A DNA stretch of 64,000 nucleotides from E44-bin89 sp034409565 (GTDB lineage Bacteria; Chloroflexota; Dehalococcoidia; Dehalococcoidales; RBG-16-60-22), in contig DAOUMS010000002.1 in the NCBI GenBank assembly GCA_034409565.1, positions 1-64,000 on the forward strand, in the 5' to 3' direction. This document shows, one piece after another, positions 16,551-25,880 of this stretch. Every line of letters starts with the position of its first letter. Within the stretch, counting starts at the first letter, position 1. Position numbers and translations under genes: made by a program. The notes beneath the pieces were generated by a model, which was given only the letters and a program-made list of their open reading frames with translations, did not search any database and was not told the DNA's origin.

Positions 16551-17450
16551 TCAGACCCCAAATATTCTTAGCATCTTGTCGACAAAGGGATGGCGTCTTC
16601 GGAGCTTTTGTAATGGAAGGGATATGAGGGAGAAAATCCCCAGCCTGTCTGTTATCATAAAAACAAAGTATCTTCGGCAGCGAGGTGCCAGAATACTCCC
16701 GCCGTGCTGCCGGCACAAAAGATAATCTTCTCGTAACCTGGCTCTTAGTATCTTTCTTTTTTCCAATTTTGGTGAGTAGAAGATGCCATCAATATCAACT
16801 CTATTGTTAGCCAGTACTTTGTCAATTCGGTGCATTGGGAATACCTTCCCCACCCGTACCCAGAACTCGTAGCAGTTTCCCATGGTGTTAAACAAGCCCA
16901 CCCGCTCAATGACCTCTGGCCGGTAGAAAGTCGATTGAAGATGCATGTAGCACCTATCGTAAATAGCTTCCTTCATATCGAAGTCTTTTACGGGATACTT
17001 GCCGATTATTTCCCCCGCTTCATTTACGTAATTGGCCTCACCAAACAAGAAGTGTGCATCGGGGTTTGAGCGGAAAAATTCGACCACTGCCTTTATTGCG
17101 TCCTGTTCATAGGTGCCGTCTGAATCCAACCAGCCAAAGATTTCTCCTCTTGCCATCCCTATGCCTTTGTTCACTGCTTCTCCTGTACCCCTGTCAGGTT
17201 CTGAGATAAACTTAATTCGATCAGGATGTGAGGCTGCGTAGTGGCTTAACATTTTTAAAGTGGTGTCAGTTGAGCCACCATCAACAAGAATATGCTCAAT
17301 ATGAGGGTAGCTCTGACCTAAAACGCTTTGAATGCAGGTCTCCAGGTATTTAATACCATTGAGAACCGGGGTAATAACGCTGACCAGTGGATAGGGCGAG
17401 CCCCCCTTCGTCTGGCTGATTTCCCTATCCTGAGATGGCGATTCATCCAT
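16551..17450 (-). CDS. Glycosyltransferase family 2
   Basis: 299 residues. GT-A fold: VSVITPVLNGIKYLETCIQS at about residues 24-43, VDGGSTDTTLKML nucleotide loop, SEPDRGTGEAVNKGIGMARG, and the metal motif WLDSDGTYE. The C-terminal part (EFWVRVGKVFPMHRIDKVLA) is typical of the WcaA/RfbG-like branch. No membrane helices. It is transcribed toward the plus-strand operon and stands alone, 254 bp from the divergent DUF2206 gene. ATG start; an AAGAGAGAAGG purine stretch lies upstream. Donor and acceptor unknown. Confidence 0.88.
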   Translation of the reverse strand: MDESPSQDREISQTKGGSPYPLVSVITPVLNGIKYLETCIQSVLGQSYPHIEHILVDGGSTDTTLKMLSHYAASHPDRIKFISEPDRGTGEAVNKGIGMARGEIFGWLDSDGTYEQDAIKAVVEFFRSNPDAHFLFGEANYVNEAGEIIGKYPVKDFDMKEAIYDRCYMHLQSTFYRPEVIERVGLFNTMGNCYEFWVRVGKVFPMHRIDKVLANNRVDIDGIFYSPKLEKRKILRARLREDYLLCRQHGGSILAPRCRRYFVFMITDRLGIFSLISLPLQKLRRRHPFVDKMLRIFGV

Positions 17451-17704
17451 TTTTACCTTCTCTCTTTGGTTGGTTTTCTGGCTCGGTGACCCCTCTGATG
17501 CTTGTCAACTGCTCTATACGCCTTGGCTCTCTCCGTAATTAGAAGTATACCAAAAACCAGTTGCTGAAGTGAATTTTCAGTGTGCCGCATTCAGGAGTCA
17601 CGATGGCTAGACTGCACCAAGATTAGATGACTGAAGTCAGAGCAACTCACCAAAGCGTTATTGAATGATTGCCGCATCTTTTGTTAGTATTACTTACAAC
17701 AGGC

Positions 17705-20023
17705 ATGCAAAATATAAGAATAAGAAATCCTCTTCAGATAAATGACTGGCCAATTGCCGGGTTTCTCAAGGTCATACTCGGCATCCAATTTGCAGTGTGG
17801 CTTGTTATAGGTCTTGATGTCCTGGGCTGGCAAATACCGGGCTTGCGACAGGTTGTCGTGCTTATCTACCTTTCGTATGTTCCTGGAATTATCATCTTGC
17901 GTATACTCAGGCTGCACAAACTGGGTAAAGTTGAGACTTTACTCTATTCAGTTGGATTAAGCGTTGCTGCGGTGATGTTTACTGGCCTATTGATGAACGC
18001 ATGTTATCCGCTATTTGGGATTTCACGGCCGATATCAGTTATACCTTTGGTTATAACGATAAGTATATTGGTGTTAACACTCTGTGTGGTAAGTTACATA
18101 CGCGACCGGGATTTCGCTGACACTGAATATTTTAACGTGTCCAATGTGCTATCACCTCAAGTCCTGCTTTTATGCTGTATTCCTTTTATAAGTGTGGTTG
18201 GGACATATCTGGTTAATTTTTACCACAATAATATCCTTCTGCTTTTTTTAATTGTCGTCATCATCATGGTAGTGTTCTTGGCCGGTATTAACAAGTATTT
18301 TCACAAGGACTTATACCCTTGGATTATTCTTGTCATCGCCATCTCACTTGTGTTCTACCGTAGCTTACTGACAATGTACATCAGCGGTACCGATATACAT
18401 GGGGAGTACTATTATTCAAACTTAGTCATAAAAAATGGTGTTTGGAATGCAGAACTTTCTAGTGCATACAATTCTGTACTCTCTGTCATAATGCTCGCAC
18501 CAATCACCTCAATTATTTGTTCAATTGATTTAACGTGGGTGTACAAGTTGCTCTATCCCTTATTGCTTGCCTTGGCTGCGCTTGGCTTATTCCGACTATT
18601 TCAAAAACAAACTGATGCCAGAATCGCTTTTTTAGGCAGCTTCTTTTTCATGGCTACAGTTAACTTTTACACTGACCTGCCAACGATGATGAGGCAAGTG
18701 GTGGCTACGTTCTTCCTCGTTTTACTGGTTTTAATGGTGGTGGAGAAAAACATAGCAGGAGTGAAGAGGTTCTTTTTACTCATCATTTTCAGTGTTTCAC
18801 TGGTGGTATCTCATTACGGATTATCGTACATTGTTATGTTGTGTTTTTTGGGTGCATGGTTCATTTTCGTTTTGGATCTGCATGTCCTGCCGCGCAAATT
18901 GATAGACATTTATCATTCCAGATTTCAAAAGCGCAAAAGCTACAGGACTGAAAGCATCTCAAGTTCTTCGAGCAGAGTTTACAAGGTAATCAGCTTAATA
19001 TTTGTCATCATATTTGCCGCCCTTGCCTATGCTTGGTATACAAGCGTTTCAGGTTCCATCATGGTTCATCATATGACTAGTTATCTCCGGCAGATCCTGG
19101 GGAGCATTCCTACGGATCTCTATGTAGGTCCTGCGGAGACGACGAAGCAGTTAGTTACCGGTAACCTTCCTGCAACACCAATGGAGTCCTTGTTTATACT
19201 CATTAGGTTTCCTACTCGAATGGCGGTGTATCTCTTCATCGTTACTGGCTTCTTTGTAGTCTGGTTCAAACAAAAAGAATTTAAGTTTTCCAATGAATTC
19301 TTTTACCTTACTATCCCAATGCTCATCATATATCTTGGCACCATACAACTTCCTTTCTTCAAGCCAGTATTGTCTGTTCCACAATTTGATTTAGGGCGCT
19401 TTGCTCACATGACGCTGGTTTTCCTCTCGGTTTATTTTGTGATTGGCGGCATGTGGGTTATTCGAATAGTATGCCGGGCGGTTAAGCTATCACGAATGGA
19501 TGTAATGCAGCGACTTTCATTCGCTTTACTTTGTCTGTTCGCTGTTCTTTACTTCTCAATCCAGATTCAGCTTCTACATGTGGTCACTGGTATGGGTGGT
19601 TGGTCGTATTCACTAACCCAAGAGAGAATAAAGGAGGAAGGGACGCTGCTGGATAAAGTGCATTTATATAATAGTCTCACACCAGAGCAGGAAGTCTTCA
19701 GTGCCGAGTGGCTTTCTGGCTATATGAAACCAGAAGAGAAGATCTACGCAACCTATAGTGATTCGCGGGTTCATACCTTGACCAGCTATGGTATGGTACC
19801 GATTCCAAATGTCGTGGTACTGACGGCTAGTACTCAGGCGATGGAAAAAGATGCCTATGTATACTTGCAGTATGTAAACATAGTCGAGGGCATAGGGACC
19901 GAGCTTGACAGAACGCGACCGTGGCCACATCATGTGGTTATTTATTCAATAGATGAGATTCGTCCTCTCTGGGAAGATAAGAACAGGATATACTCTAACG
20001 GCGGCAGTGAGGTTTACAGATAG
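17705..20023 (+). CDS. Large polytopic membrane protein, DUF2206-like
   Basis: 772 residues from ATG 17705 (the frame is open to TTG 17669). About 14-16 membrane helices occupy residues 20-640, and a soluble extracytoplasmic domain of about 120 residues follows (TPEQEVFSAEWLSGYMKPEEK onward). The N-terminal helices with LSYVPGIIILRILRL and the FGISRPISVIPLV loop fit DUF2206 predicted membrane proteins, best known from archaea and Chloroflexota glycan loci. The topology and loops resemble GT-C glycosyltransferases or oligosaccharyl-type enzymes using polyprenyl-phosphate sugars, which is inference. The gene is AT-rich relative to the window and has no clear ribosome site. Paralogous in style to the 43203 gene. 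Confidence 0.75.
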   Translation: MQNIRIRNPLQINDWPIAGFLKVILGIQFAVWLVIGLDVLGWQIPGLRQVVVLIYLSYVPGIIILRILRLHKLGKVETLLYSVGLSVAAVMFTGLLMNACYPLFGISRPISVIPLVITISILVLTLCVVSYIRDRDFADTEYFNVSNVLSPQVLLLCCIPFISVVGTYLVNFYHNNILLLFLIVVIIMVVFLAGINKYFHKDLYPWIILVIAISLVFYRSLLTMYISGTDIHGEYYYSNLVIKNGVWNAELSSAYNSVLSVIMLAPITSIICSIDLTWVYKLLYPLLLALAALGLFRLFQKQTDARIAFLGSFFFMATVNFYTDLPTMMRQVVATFFLVLLVLMVVEKNIAGVKRFFLLIIFSVSLVVSHYGLSYIVMLCFLGAWFIFVLDLHVLPRKLIDIYHSRFQKRKSYRTESISSSSSRVYKVISLIFVIIFAALAYAWYTSVSGSIMVHHMTSYLRQILGSIPTDLYVGPAETTKQLVTGNLPATPMESLFILIRFPTRMAVYLFIVTGFFVVWFKQKEFKFSNEFFYLTIPMLIIYLGTIQLPFFKPVLSVPQFDLGRFAHMTLVFLSVYFVIGGMWVIRIVCRAVKLSRMDVMQRLSFALLCLFAVLYFSIQIQLLHVVTGMGGWSYSLTQERIKEEGTLLDKVHLYNSLTPEQEVFSAEWLSGYMKPEEKIYATYSDSRVHTLTSYGMVPIPNVVVLTASTQAMEKDAYVYLQYVNIVEGIGTELDRTRPWPHHVVIYSIDEIRPLWEDKNRIYSNGGSEVYR

Positions 20024-20082
20024 GCAGATGCTATAATCATTGCCGGCTATACTTTGGGGTTTTGGCTTTTAGACCAATTAAT

Positions 20083-22221
20083 TTAGGCGGAACGGAGCAG
20101 GCGGCGGATTCTCTCTCTGGTAAAAGTGGCTAACTTGGTTAAAGACGGCCGCAGGAAAGAAGGGGAGAGGCGAACCAGGTTGTTCACTGACCGTGTGACA
20201 GACGCAACAAACTGCGGCGACCGTACTCTTCTGCTTATCCTCACCATAAAATCCCACCCAAAATATGCAAGCTTCCAGATGCCTGCCCACAGTTTGGCTC
20301 TCCGGAAGCCCATAGCAGCAAATACGGCCTGCCACATATTTTCAGCATTGCAGGTTCCTGTTACCCTAGCATTACCGGCCTGGGCAATCGACTTTCTTTC
20401 CTCATCGTGGTGTAAATAGTACCTTACCTTTTCTAAAAGGTCTTCCTTGTCACGGAAGAGGACAAAATCCTTGCCGGCCTCAAATAATCCTGCCGTTGCT
20501 ACCGTGTCATCCTCAATCAGGAGGGCTTTACAAGCCATAATCTCAAATGACCTTTTCCTTAACCCTCCCTTTTCATTATCGTTACTGATGCTCAGCGCTA
20601 TTTTGCTCCTGTTAAGTATCCAGGCATAGTCTTCGGCTGATACTTTATAAAGACGCGTCCAGACCTTAACCCCGTTGTCTCTCAGGAAGTTAATGCATTC
20701 TTCTCTTTTTCTGCCCACCGGGACCGACCCCCAGAAACAGACATCTATGTCCCGTTCTCGTCTCTGGTTATAAAAATAGATTGGAGACACGGCAGGGTAT
20801 CCTTGGATAACCTTTGGATTGCCGGCAAGCTTGTCAGGGCGTGGCAATGGATACGTAATTCCCAGATAGCTTGCACAGCCTAGCCAATCATCATGCCGGT
20901 GGCAGTTGTCAGGGCAGGTATCATAAATGTACACCTTTATCCCAAGCTCATTCGTGATGTGGCTGATAGCTTCTCTAGGGGGCTCGACTATCTCGGTTGA
21001 AAATACGTCAGGAGTATTTTTCTGCGGGATTAGAACGACCAGCTCCGGCTTGAACCACTGACAGGTCTTTAGCAACCTGTCCCACATTTTCTGCTTTCCC
21101 ACCGCATGATACTGTAGGTCATAATAGAAAGTACGGACCCAGGCGGCCCTGTTACCAAACTGCATGGGTTTATCGAGCAATGCCCGATACGTCGTCTTTT
21201 TTAGTCCGGCTTCATAAGTCGAGTCGGTTGCCAGCAGAATTCTGTTTGCTCTGTTCGGTGACAAAAAAAATCGTGCGGTCAGTTTAAGCAGATGGATTAT
21301 GTCTCTGGCGCTTGTTGATTTATTTCTGATTGGCTGGTAATGCACAATATCTATCTGGTCTTTTTCAAGGTTCTCGGCAGCAACGCCTGCCGCACCAGTT
21401 CTGAGCTGCCTTATTTTTTCATTTTCTACAAGGGGCAAAACTCTCCCCGTTTTCCTTGCCTCCAGTGCCGTCAGGTTAATAAGCCTGCCATCATCAGGCC
21501 CCATGGCTTCAACCCCCGCTTTCACCCAGGGATGCCAGCAATGCAGCAGCCACTCCGTTTGGTGCCAGATTTCACGGTATCCTTTGTTGACCAGTCTCCA
21601 GCCGCCCTCATAAACACAGCCCAAAAAAGCGTGATAAACTGGATGCTCGCCAAAGCCGCCAATCTCTATAAGCGATTTTCTGGTGGCACAGAGGCAGGCC
21701 CCATAATTCCTGCGGTGAATTATGTCGTGCTCGGTGGTGAGACCGCGCGGTTTCTGGGCCACATTATCCCAGTTGGCCAGTGGCGGTGTGCTCATAATTG
21801 TTTCCCAGGCTACATCGTTTCTGAAGGGATAGAAGCTTATATTTTCATTCCTCACTTCATCCAGATACAGGAGAATATTATCGTCATGGTGCTGGTCAAA
21901 GGTGCTGACTATTGACTCCAGGAACGTGGGTGAGAAAACGGCGTCAGAATCAGGTATAACGATAATCTCTCCACAAGCGGCGACAATCCCTTCATTGAAC
22001 ATCAGGTGCTTGAAATACATGCCGGTTCTATTTAGAACCAGCCATTTGTCCAGCTTCCCTTGATTTTGGTATTCCTCCAGAGCTTTAGGACGGCGGCTGT
22101 AATATTCAATCCATATAATTTCATAATTTTCGCGGGGAAAGGTCTGCTTGTTCAAGTAATTTATGGCGTGGAAGCTTTCCCGCACGCTCCAGTCAATTAA
22201 TATGATACTTACCTTTTTCAT
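20083..22221 (-). CDS. Two-domain glycosyltransferase (GT2 fused to CgeB-like GT-B domain)
   Basis: 712 residues. Residues 1-280 are a family 2 GT-A domain: VSIILIDWSVRESFHAINYL, an EIIVIPDSDAVFSPTFLES metal motif and the FGEHPVYHAFLGCVYEGG acceptor region. Residues 300-650 resemble CgeB/YkvP GT-B glycosyltransferases: IDVCFWGSVPVGRKREECI, LRKRSFEIMACKALLIEDD and the FEAGKDFVLFRDKEDLLEKV donor-site helix. The final 60 residues are basic and amphipathic (FMVRISRRVRSPQF). A bifunctional enzyme adding two sugars in sequence is likely. It is downstream of the ABC ATPase on the same strand (79-bp gap). The GT2 opening DWS instead of the common N-T/N-G loop is atypical. Confidence 0.82.
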   Translation of the reverse strand: MKKVSIILIDWSVRESFHAINYLNKQTFPRENYEIIWIEYYSRRPKALEEYQNQGKLDKWLVLNRTGMYFKHLMFNEGIVAACGEIIVIPDSDAVFSPTFLESIVSTFDQHHDDNILLYLDEVRNENISFYPFRNDVAWETIMSTPPLANWDNVAQKPRGLTTEHDIIHRRNYGACLCATRKSLIEIGGFGEHPVYHAFLGCVYEGGWRLVNKGYREIWHQTEWLLHCWHPWVKAGVEAMGPDDGRLINLTALEARKTGRVLPLVENEKIRQLRTGAAGVAAENLEKDQIDIVHYQPIRNKSTSARDIIHLLKLTARFFLSPNRANRILLATDSTYEAGLKKTTYRALLDKPMQFGNRAAWVRTFYYDLQYHAVGKQKMWDRLLKTCQWFKPELVVLIPQKNTPDVFSTEIVEPPREAISHITNELGIKVYIYDTCPDNCHRHDDWLGCASYLGITYPLPRPDKLAGNPKVIQGYPAVSPIYFYNQRRERDIDVCFWGSVPVGRKREECINFLRDNGVKVWTRLYKVSAEDYAWILNRSKIALSISNDNEKGGLRKRSFEIMACKALLIEDDTVATAGLFEAGKDFVLFRDKEDLLEKVRYYLHHDEERKSIAQAGNARVTGTCNAENMWQAVFAAMGFRRAKLWAGIWKLAYFGWDFMVRISRRVRSPQFVASVTRSVNNLVRLSPSFLRPSLTKLATFTRERIRRLLRSA

Positions 22222-22300
22222 CTCTCATAAGCTCCTCGTGGCATGTAACCCAGAGTATAATCTGCGATGAATACGGGTGCATATGGCTTCTTGCCCGGAT

Positions 22301-23581
22301 TCAATTAGCCTCGGAAAAAGAGTGATTAATAACGCAGGCACCCTCTACATGTGTGGGCATTTCATATGGCATCTCAAAAGGTTGGCAGGTGGTGATGGTG
22401 AAGCCAATGGCGTTTTCCCAGTTGTCACAGCGACCCAGCACCCGGCGTACTAGGCTCAGTGAGACCCGGTATTTACCGCTGGTTAAAGGCAGAGGGCCAA
22501 CCTCGACCTTTATTCTTTTGATGCGACTGCTGAAATACCTGCCGTGGAAGGCGGCTGAGCCACCGGTAGTAACGAGCTGCCCCAGTTCATTGTAAATGCG
22601 GAACTCAGGGCTGAAATCACCATCAGGCTCACCGCATAAATCGGCGACCAGAACCAGTTTGTCACCATAATTGAAGGTGTTTGTGTTTTCGCCCCGAATA
22701 TTCTGAATTTCAACCCGGCGGAAGCAAAATGACGATTTACTGATTTCCTCCGGTTCTCTCTCAACAATGCAGGCAGCTTGGTCAAGGGTTCTTAGCTGCT
22801 TGTTCTGGTAATGTGCCACCACCTCCGTGGCGGGTCCCTTCTCCACTATTCGGCCGTTATCCAGCCAGATAGCATTTCGGCACAGACTCTGAATTGCCCC
22901 CATGTTATGGCTGACGAAAAGCACCGTGCGTTCCCTTCGGGCAACATCCTCCATCTTGCCCAGGCACTTCTTCTGAAAAGCGATGTCGCCAACCGCCAGG
23001 ACCTCGTCCACCAGTAAAATCTCCGGCTCAAGATGGGCCGCCACCGAAAAGGCGAGCCTGACATACATGCCGCTGGAGTATCTCTTCACCGGGGTATCGA
23101 TAAATTTGCCAATCTCGGCAAAGTTGACGATTTCCTCAAACCTCTGCTGGATTTCGCCTTTCCGCATGCCTAGAATGGCACCGTTTAGAAAAATATTCTC
23201 TCTGCCCGTAAGTTCCGGGTGAAATCCCACGCCAACCTCGAGCAGGCTTGACAGCCGACCATGAACGCGTGCGGAGCCGCTCGTCGGCTCCGTTATCCGG
23301 GACAGTATTTTCAGAAGGGTGCTCTTTCCAGCCCCATTTTGGCCAATAATACCCAGGACTTCACCTTCATTGACTTCAAGGGAAACGTCCTTGAGTGCCC
23401 AGATGACGTCTTTCTCATTGCCATTCTTGAATTTGGTCAGGCTCCTCAATCTGCGCAGGTTCCTTACCGGCGCACGCACGGCATCAACAATGGCATCGCG
23501 GAGGGTATTGTGGCTTCTTTCCGCTACACCTATTCGGTAACACTTGGACAAATTGTCGACTACGATTAACGGCGTGGACAT
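22301..23581 (-). CDS. wzt: Polysaccharide ABC exporter ATP-binding protein with Wzt C-terminal domain
   Basis: 426 residues. The nucleotide-binding half (1-250) has Walker A GQNGAGKS (80-87), signature YSSGM (168-172) and Walker B EILLVDEVLAVGD (187-199). Residues 270-420 form a Wzt_C-like beta-sandwich (SSFCFRRVEIQNIRGENTNT onward), which in O8/O9a-type systems binds the capped non-reducing end of the glycan before export. Together with the permease at 24932-25780 it makes a Wzm/Wzt exporter moving a lipid-linked polysaccharide across the membrane. A glycosyltransferase gene lies between the two exporter genes. The nearby methyltransferase (25881-27182) could supply the terminal cap; that is inference. 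Confidence 0.92.
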   Translation of the reverse strand: MSTPLIVVDNLSKCYRIGVAERSHNTLRDAIVDAVRAPVRNLRRLRSLTKFKNGNEKDVIWALKDVSLEVNEGEVLGIIGQNGAGKSTLLKILSRITEPTSGSARVHGRLSSLLEVGVGFHPELTGRENIFLNGAILGMRKGEIQQRFEEIVNFAEIGKFIDTPVKRYSSGMYVRLAFSVAAHLEPEILLVDEVLAVGDIAFQKKCLGKMEDVARRERTVLFVSHNMGAIQSLCRNAIWLDNGRIVEKGPATEVVAHYQNKQLRTLDQAACIVEREPEEISKSSFCFRRVEIQNIRGENTNTFNYGDKLVLVADLCGEPDGDFSPEFRIYNELGQLVTTGGSAAFHGRYFSSRIKRIKVEVGPLPLTSGKYRVSLSLVRRVLGRCDNWENAIGFTITTCQPFEMPYEMPTHVEGACVINHSFSEAN

Positions 23582-23591
23582 AATCTATCTA

Positions 23592-24905
23592 TCAGTTGCC
23601 TACTCCCGTTATAGCTCTTGCCAGAATCTGAATATATCTGCGAGCCCGCTCATAGGCTCGCCGCCCGAGTAAAATTCTAGCGCACTTGCTGCACAGTCTC
23701 AATATTACCATCGAATTGTGCAGCAGTTTCAATTGGTCAGGGGCCACTTTTGCCCTCTGGCTTTGCGCATAGGTGAAAAAATCACCAGCCGATAGAATGT
23801 CGCTGAAATTATGCTTCTCTCCTTTGAATCGTAATGGGACCCTTCCAATAAGATTTTGCTCACTTGTTTGTGCGTGGCCCGTAACTTTCCGGATATCGGA
23901 ATGATTACGAATCGCCAGGTCATATTCTTTTTGCAGTTGAGAAACGTCAATGCCAATCTTCTTAAGCCGCTTAATGTCCCTTCGAATATCATCGAAATAA
24001 CCTGTCCAGTCTATGGTCCACGGCAAATTTAGCCGTTTTTGCGTGTCTAGTAGGGTGGCGGATATACAATTACTGAACAGATAGGATTTGAAAGGCATAT
24101 CGGACAGAAGGTTTTCGGTCGCCCAGGCTATCCACTCCTGATACTCCGGTCTTGTCGTCTTGAGGTCGCGAAGCTGCTGTGAGGTGTTCTGGCTCCACTG
24201 ACCGAAGATGGCCACCGGACTATCACAATGCAGAAAATATTCCGTATTAGCCAGAACGTGGCAAGCGATATCATAGTCTCCCATATGCCCATGAGGGAGA
24301 AGCGTGCCATAACGTTTTATCAGTTCCTGTATGAAAGAGGTCTTATAGAAGGAGTTGGTGACGTCAGGAGTCCCGGGAATAAGCGCCCTGTGAGCGAAAA
24401 TTTTCTGAAGATGAGTTCTTGCATTCTTAATATAGACTTCATTGCTGCAGGCAGGTATGGTGAGCAGGTTTCTTTTTTTAGGCTCATGCCAGTCAGGGAA
24501 ATGGTAGACGGCGGTGTTTGGGAAGGTTAGTATATTCGTATCAAAATTGCTTAGGAGTTTATGACACTTGTCGAGGGCACCTGAGATTAACACATCGTCA
24601 TCAAAGAAAAGCAGAGAAAATTTGCCTTTTGCGTAATTCAGAGAGGATTCACAAAAATCGACTTTGGGTATCCACGTTGGTGAGTGAATGTAGCGTACCC
24701 TCTTGTCCTTTATGCCCTTCACCAGTGTTCCGGTGTTATCAGTCGAAGCATTGTCACAAATGACTACCTCGAAATCCTCGAAGTCCTGGCTGAGGACTGA
24801 TTTTAAGGCACTATTTACCAGGAGGTCAGCGCGATTACGTGTCGGTATTACGATGGAAAAAAGGGGAGATTCCTCAATCAGCTTGCTCTTTTGTCTCATC
24901 ATCAC
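23592..24905 (-). CDS. Glycosyltransferase family 2
   Basis: 437 residues. GT-A domain in the first 250 residues: FSIVIPTRNRADLLVNSALK, VVICDNASTDNTGTLVKG, and the metal motif LLFFDDDVLISGALDK. The C-terminal 180 residues are helical and poorly recognisable, longer than in the typical 300-residue enzyme, and could contribute to acceptor binding or partner contact. It lies between wzm and wzt on the same strand with gaps of 26 and 10 bp, so it is co-expressed with the exporter. The start is ATG with two further Met codons directly after it. Specificity unknown. Confidence 0.87.
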   Translation of the reverse strand: MMMRQKSKLIEESPLFSIVIPTRNRADLLVNSALKSVLSQDFEDFEVVICDNASTDNTGTLVKGIKDKRVRYIHSPTWIPKVDFCESSLNYAKGKFSLLFFDDDVLISGALDKCHKLLSNFDTNILTFPNTAVYHFPDWHEPKKRNLLTIPACSNEVYIKNARTHLQKIFAHRALIPGTPDVTNSFYKTSFIQELIKRYGTLLPHGHMGDYDIACHVLANTEYFLHCDSPVAIFGQWSQNTSQQLRDLKTTRPEYQEWIAWATENLLSDMPFKSYLFSNCISATLLDTQKRLNLPWTIDWTGYFDDIRRDIKRLKKIGIDVSQLQKEYDLAIRNHSDIRKVTGHAQTSEQNLIGRVPLRFKGEKHNFSDILSAGDFFTYAQSQRAKVAPDQLKLLHNSMVILRLCSKCARILLGRRAYERARRYIQILARAITGVGN

Positions 24906-24931
24906 TAATCTAAACGCTCCAATTCTTCACC

Positions 24932-25780
24932 TTAGATAACATCGGCAAAGTAGCGCTCCGTCTGCTTGAAGTAAAAGGCACCGATGGCGAATATGACCAG
25001 GCTTGCCAGGGTAGAAACCAGCAGCATCTGTGTGGGAAAGGCAGTAGTGCCCAATAAAACAGAGCGGAAGCTCTCAATGACTCCAGCCATAGGGTTTAAG
25101 GCATAGATAAGATGATATTCCTCTGGCACTATGGATGTGGGGTAGACGACAGGTGAGGCAAACATCCAGAGCTGCACCAGTAACGTCATGGTGTATTTGA
25201 TGTCCCGGTACTTCACGTTTAATGCGGAAAGCAGCATGCCGGTCCCGCTTGCGGTGAGAACGACAATAAGCAGCAGCAGCGGTACGAGCAGTGTCATTAC
25301 CGTAGGATATATGTGGTAGTACAGCATCATGCCGAGCAGGATGATAAAGGCAATGGCGAAATCCAGTAGAAAGCCAATGACCGGCGCCAGAGGGGCAAAA
25401 AGGCGGGGGAAATACACTTTGGCTATCATCTCTCTATCCTGGATTAGGCTGTTGCCCGAGAAGGTGATAGCGTTGGCAAAATAAGTCCAGACAACCATAG
25501 CAGAGAAATTAAAGACGGGATAGGGGACACCCTCGGAGGGTATCTTGGCCAGTTTGCCAAAGAAGATGGTAAATATAATCATCATGAAAAGGGGCTGGAT
25601 AACGGCCCACAATCCGCCGAGTACGGTTTGTTTATAGCGTACCTTTATATCGCGAATGACCAGAAAGTAGAACAGGTCACGGTATCTTTTCAGCTCTCTG
25701 AAGTCAAAGAGCTGCCAGCCTTTTCTGGGTTTGATGACCGTGTACGGCTTGGTTTCCATTGGCTCTGTGGCGTCCTCCAA
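24932..25780 (-). CDS. wzm: Polysaccharide ABC exporter permease (Wzm/TagG type)
   Basis: 282 residues of the ABC-2 membrane family with six helices. YRDLFYFLVIRDIKVRYKQT at the N-terminus is the amphipathic interface helix, followed by GGLWAVIQPLFMMIIFTIFF, and the late LNPMAGVIESFRSVLLG loop is diagnostic. It pairs with Wzt. The listed start is TTG at 25780 with AAGGGA 5-6 bases upstream; ATG 25759, seven codons later, is the alternative but its GGAGG is too far (about 14 bases). Upstream lies the sugar methyltransferase (100-bp gap) on the same strand. Confidence 0.92.
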   Translation of the reverse strand: MEDATEPMETKPYTVIKPRKGWQLFDFRELKRYRDLFYFLVIRDIKVRYKQTVLGGLWAVIQPLFMMIIFTIFFGKLAKIPSEGVPYPVFNFSAMVVWTYFANAITFSGNSLIQDREMIAKVYFPRLFAPLAPVIGFLLDFAIAFIILLGMMLYYHIYPTVMTLLVPLLLLIVVLTASGTGMLLSALNVKYRDIKYTMTLLVQLWMFASPVVYPTSIVPEEYHLIYALNPMAGVIESFRSVLLGTTAFPTQMLLVSTLASLVIFAIGAFYFKQTERYFADVI

Positions 25781-25880
25781 TCCGTTCCCTTGTCTTAACT
25801 CGTCAAACTTTTGTCAATTAGCTCGCAGCCGGTCTGAAAAACTCCTTCGGCTGATTTCAGAGCTATTTTATTCCACATGC

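Noticed and set aside
23547..23560. GACAAATTGTC resembling the shared operator
   Set aside because: It lies inside the wzt coding sequence, has an odd-length centre and is not next to a promoter.
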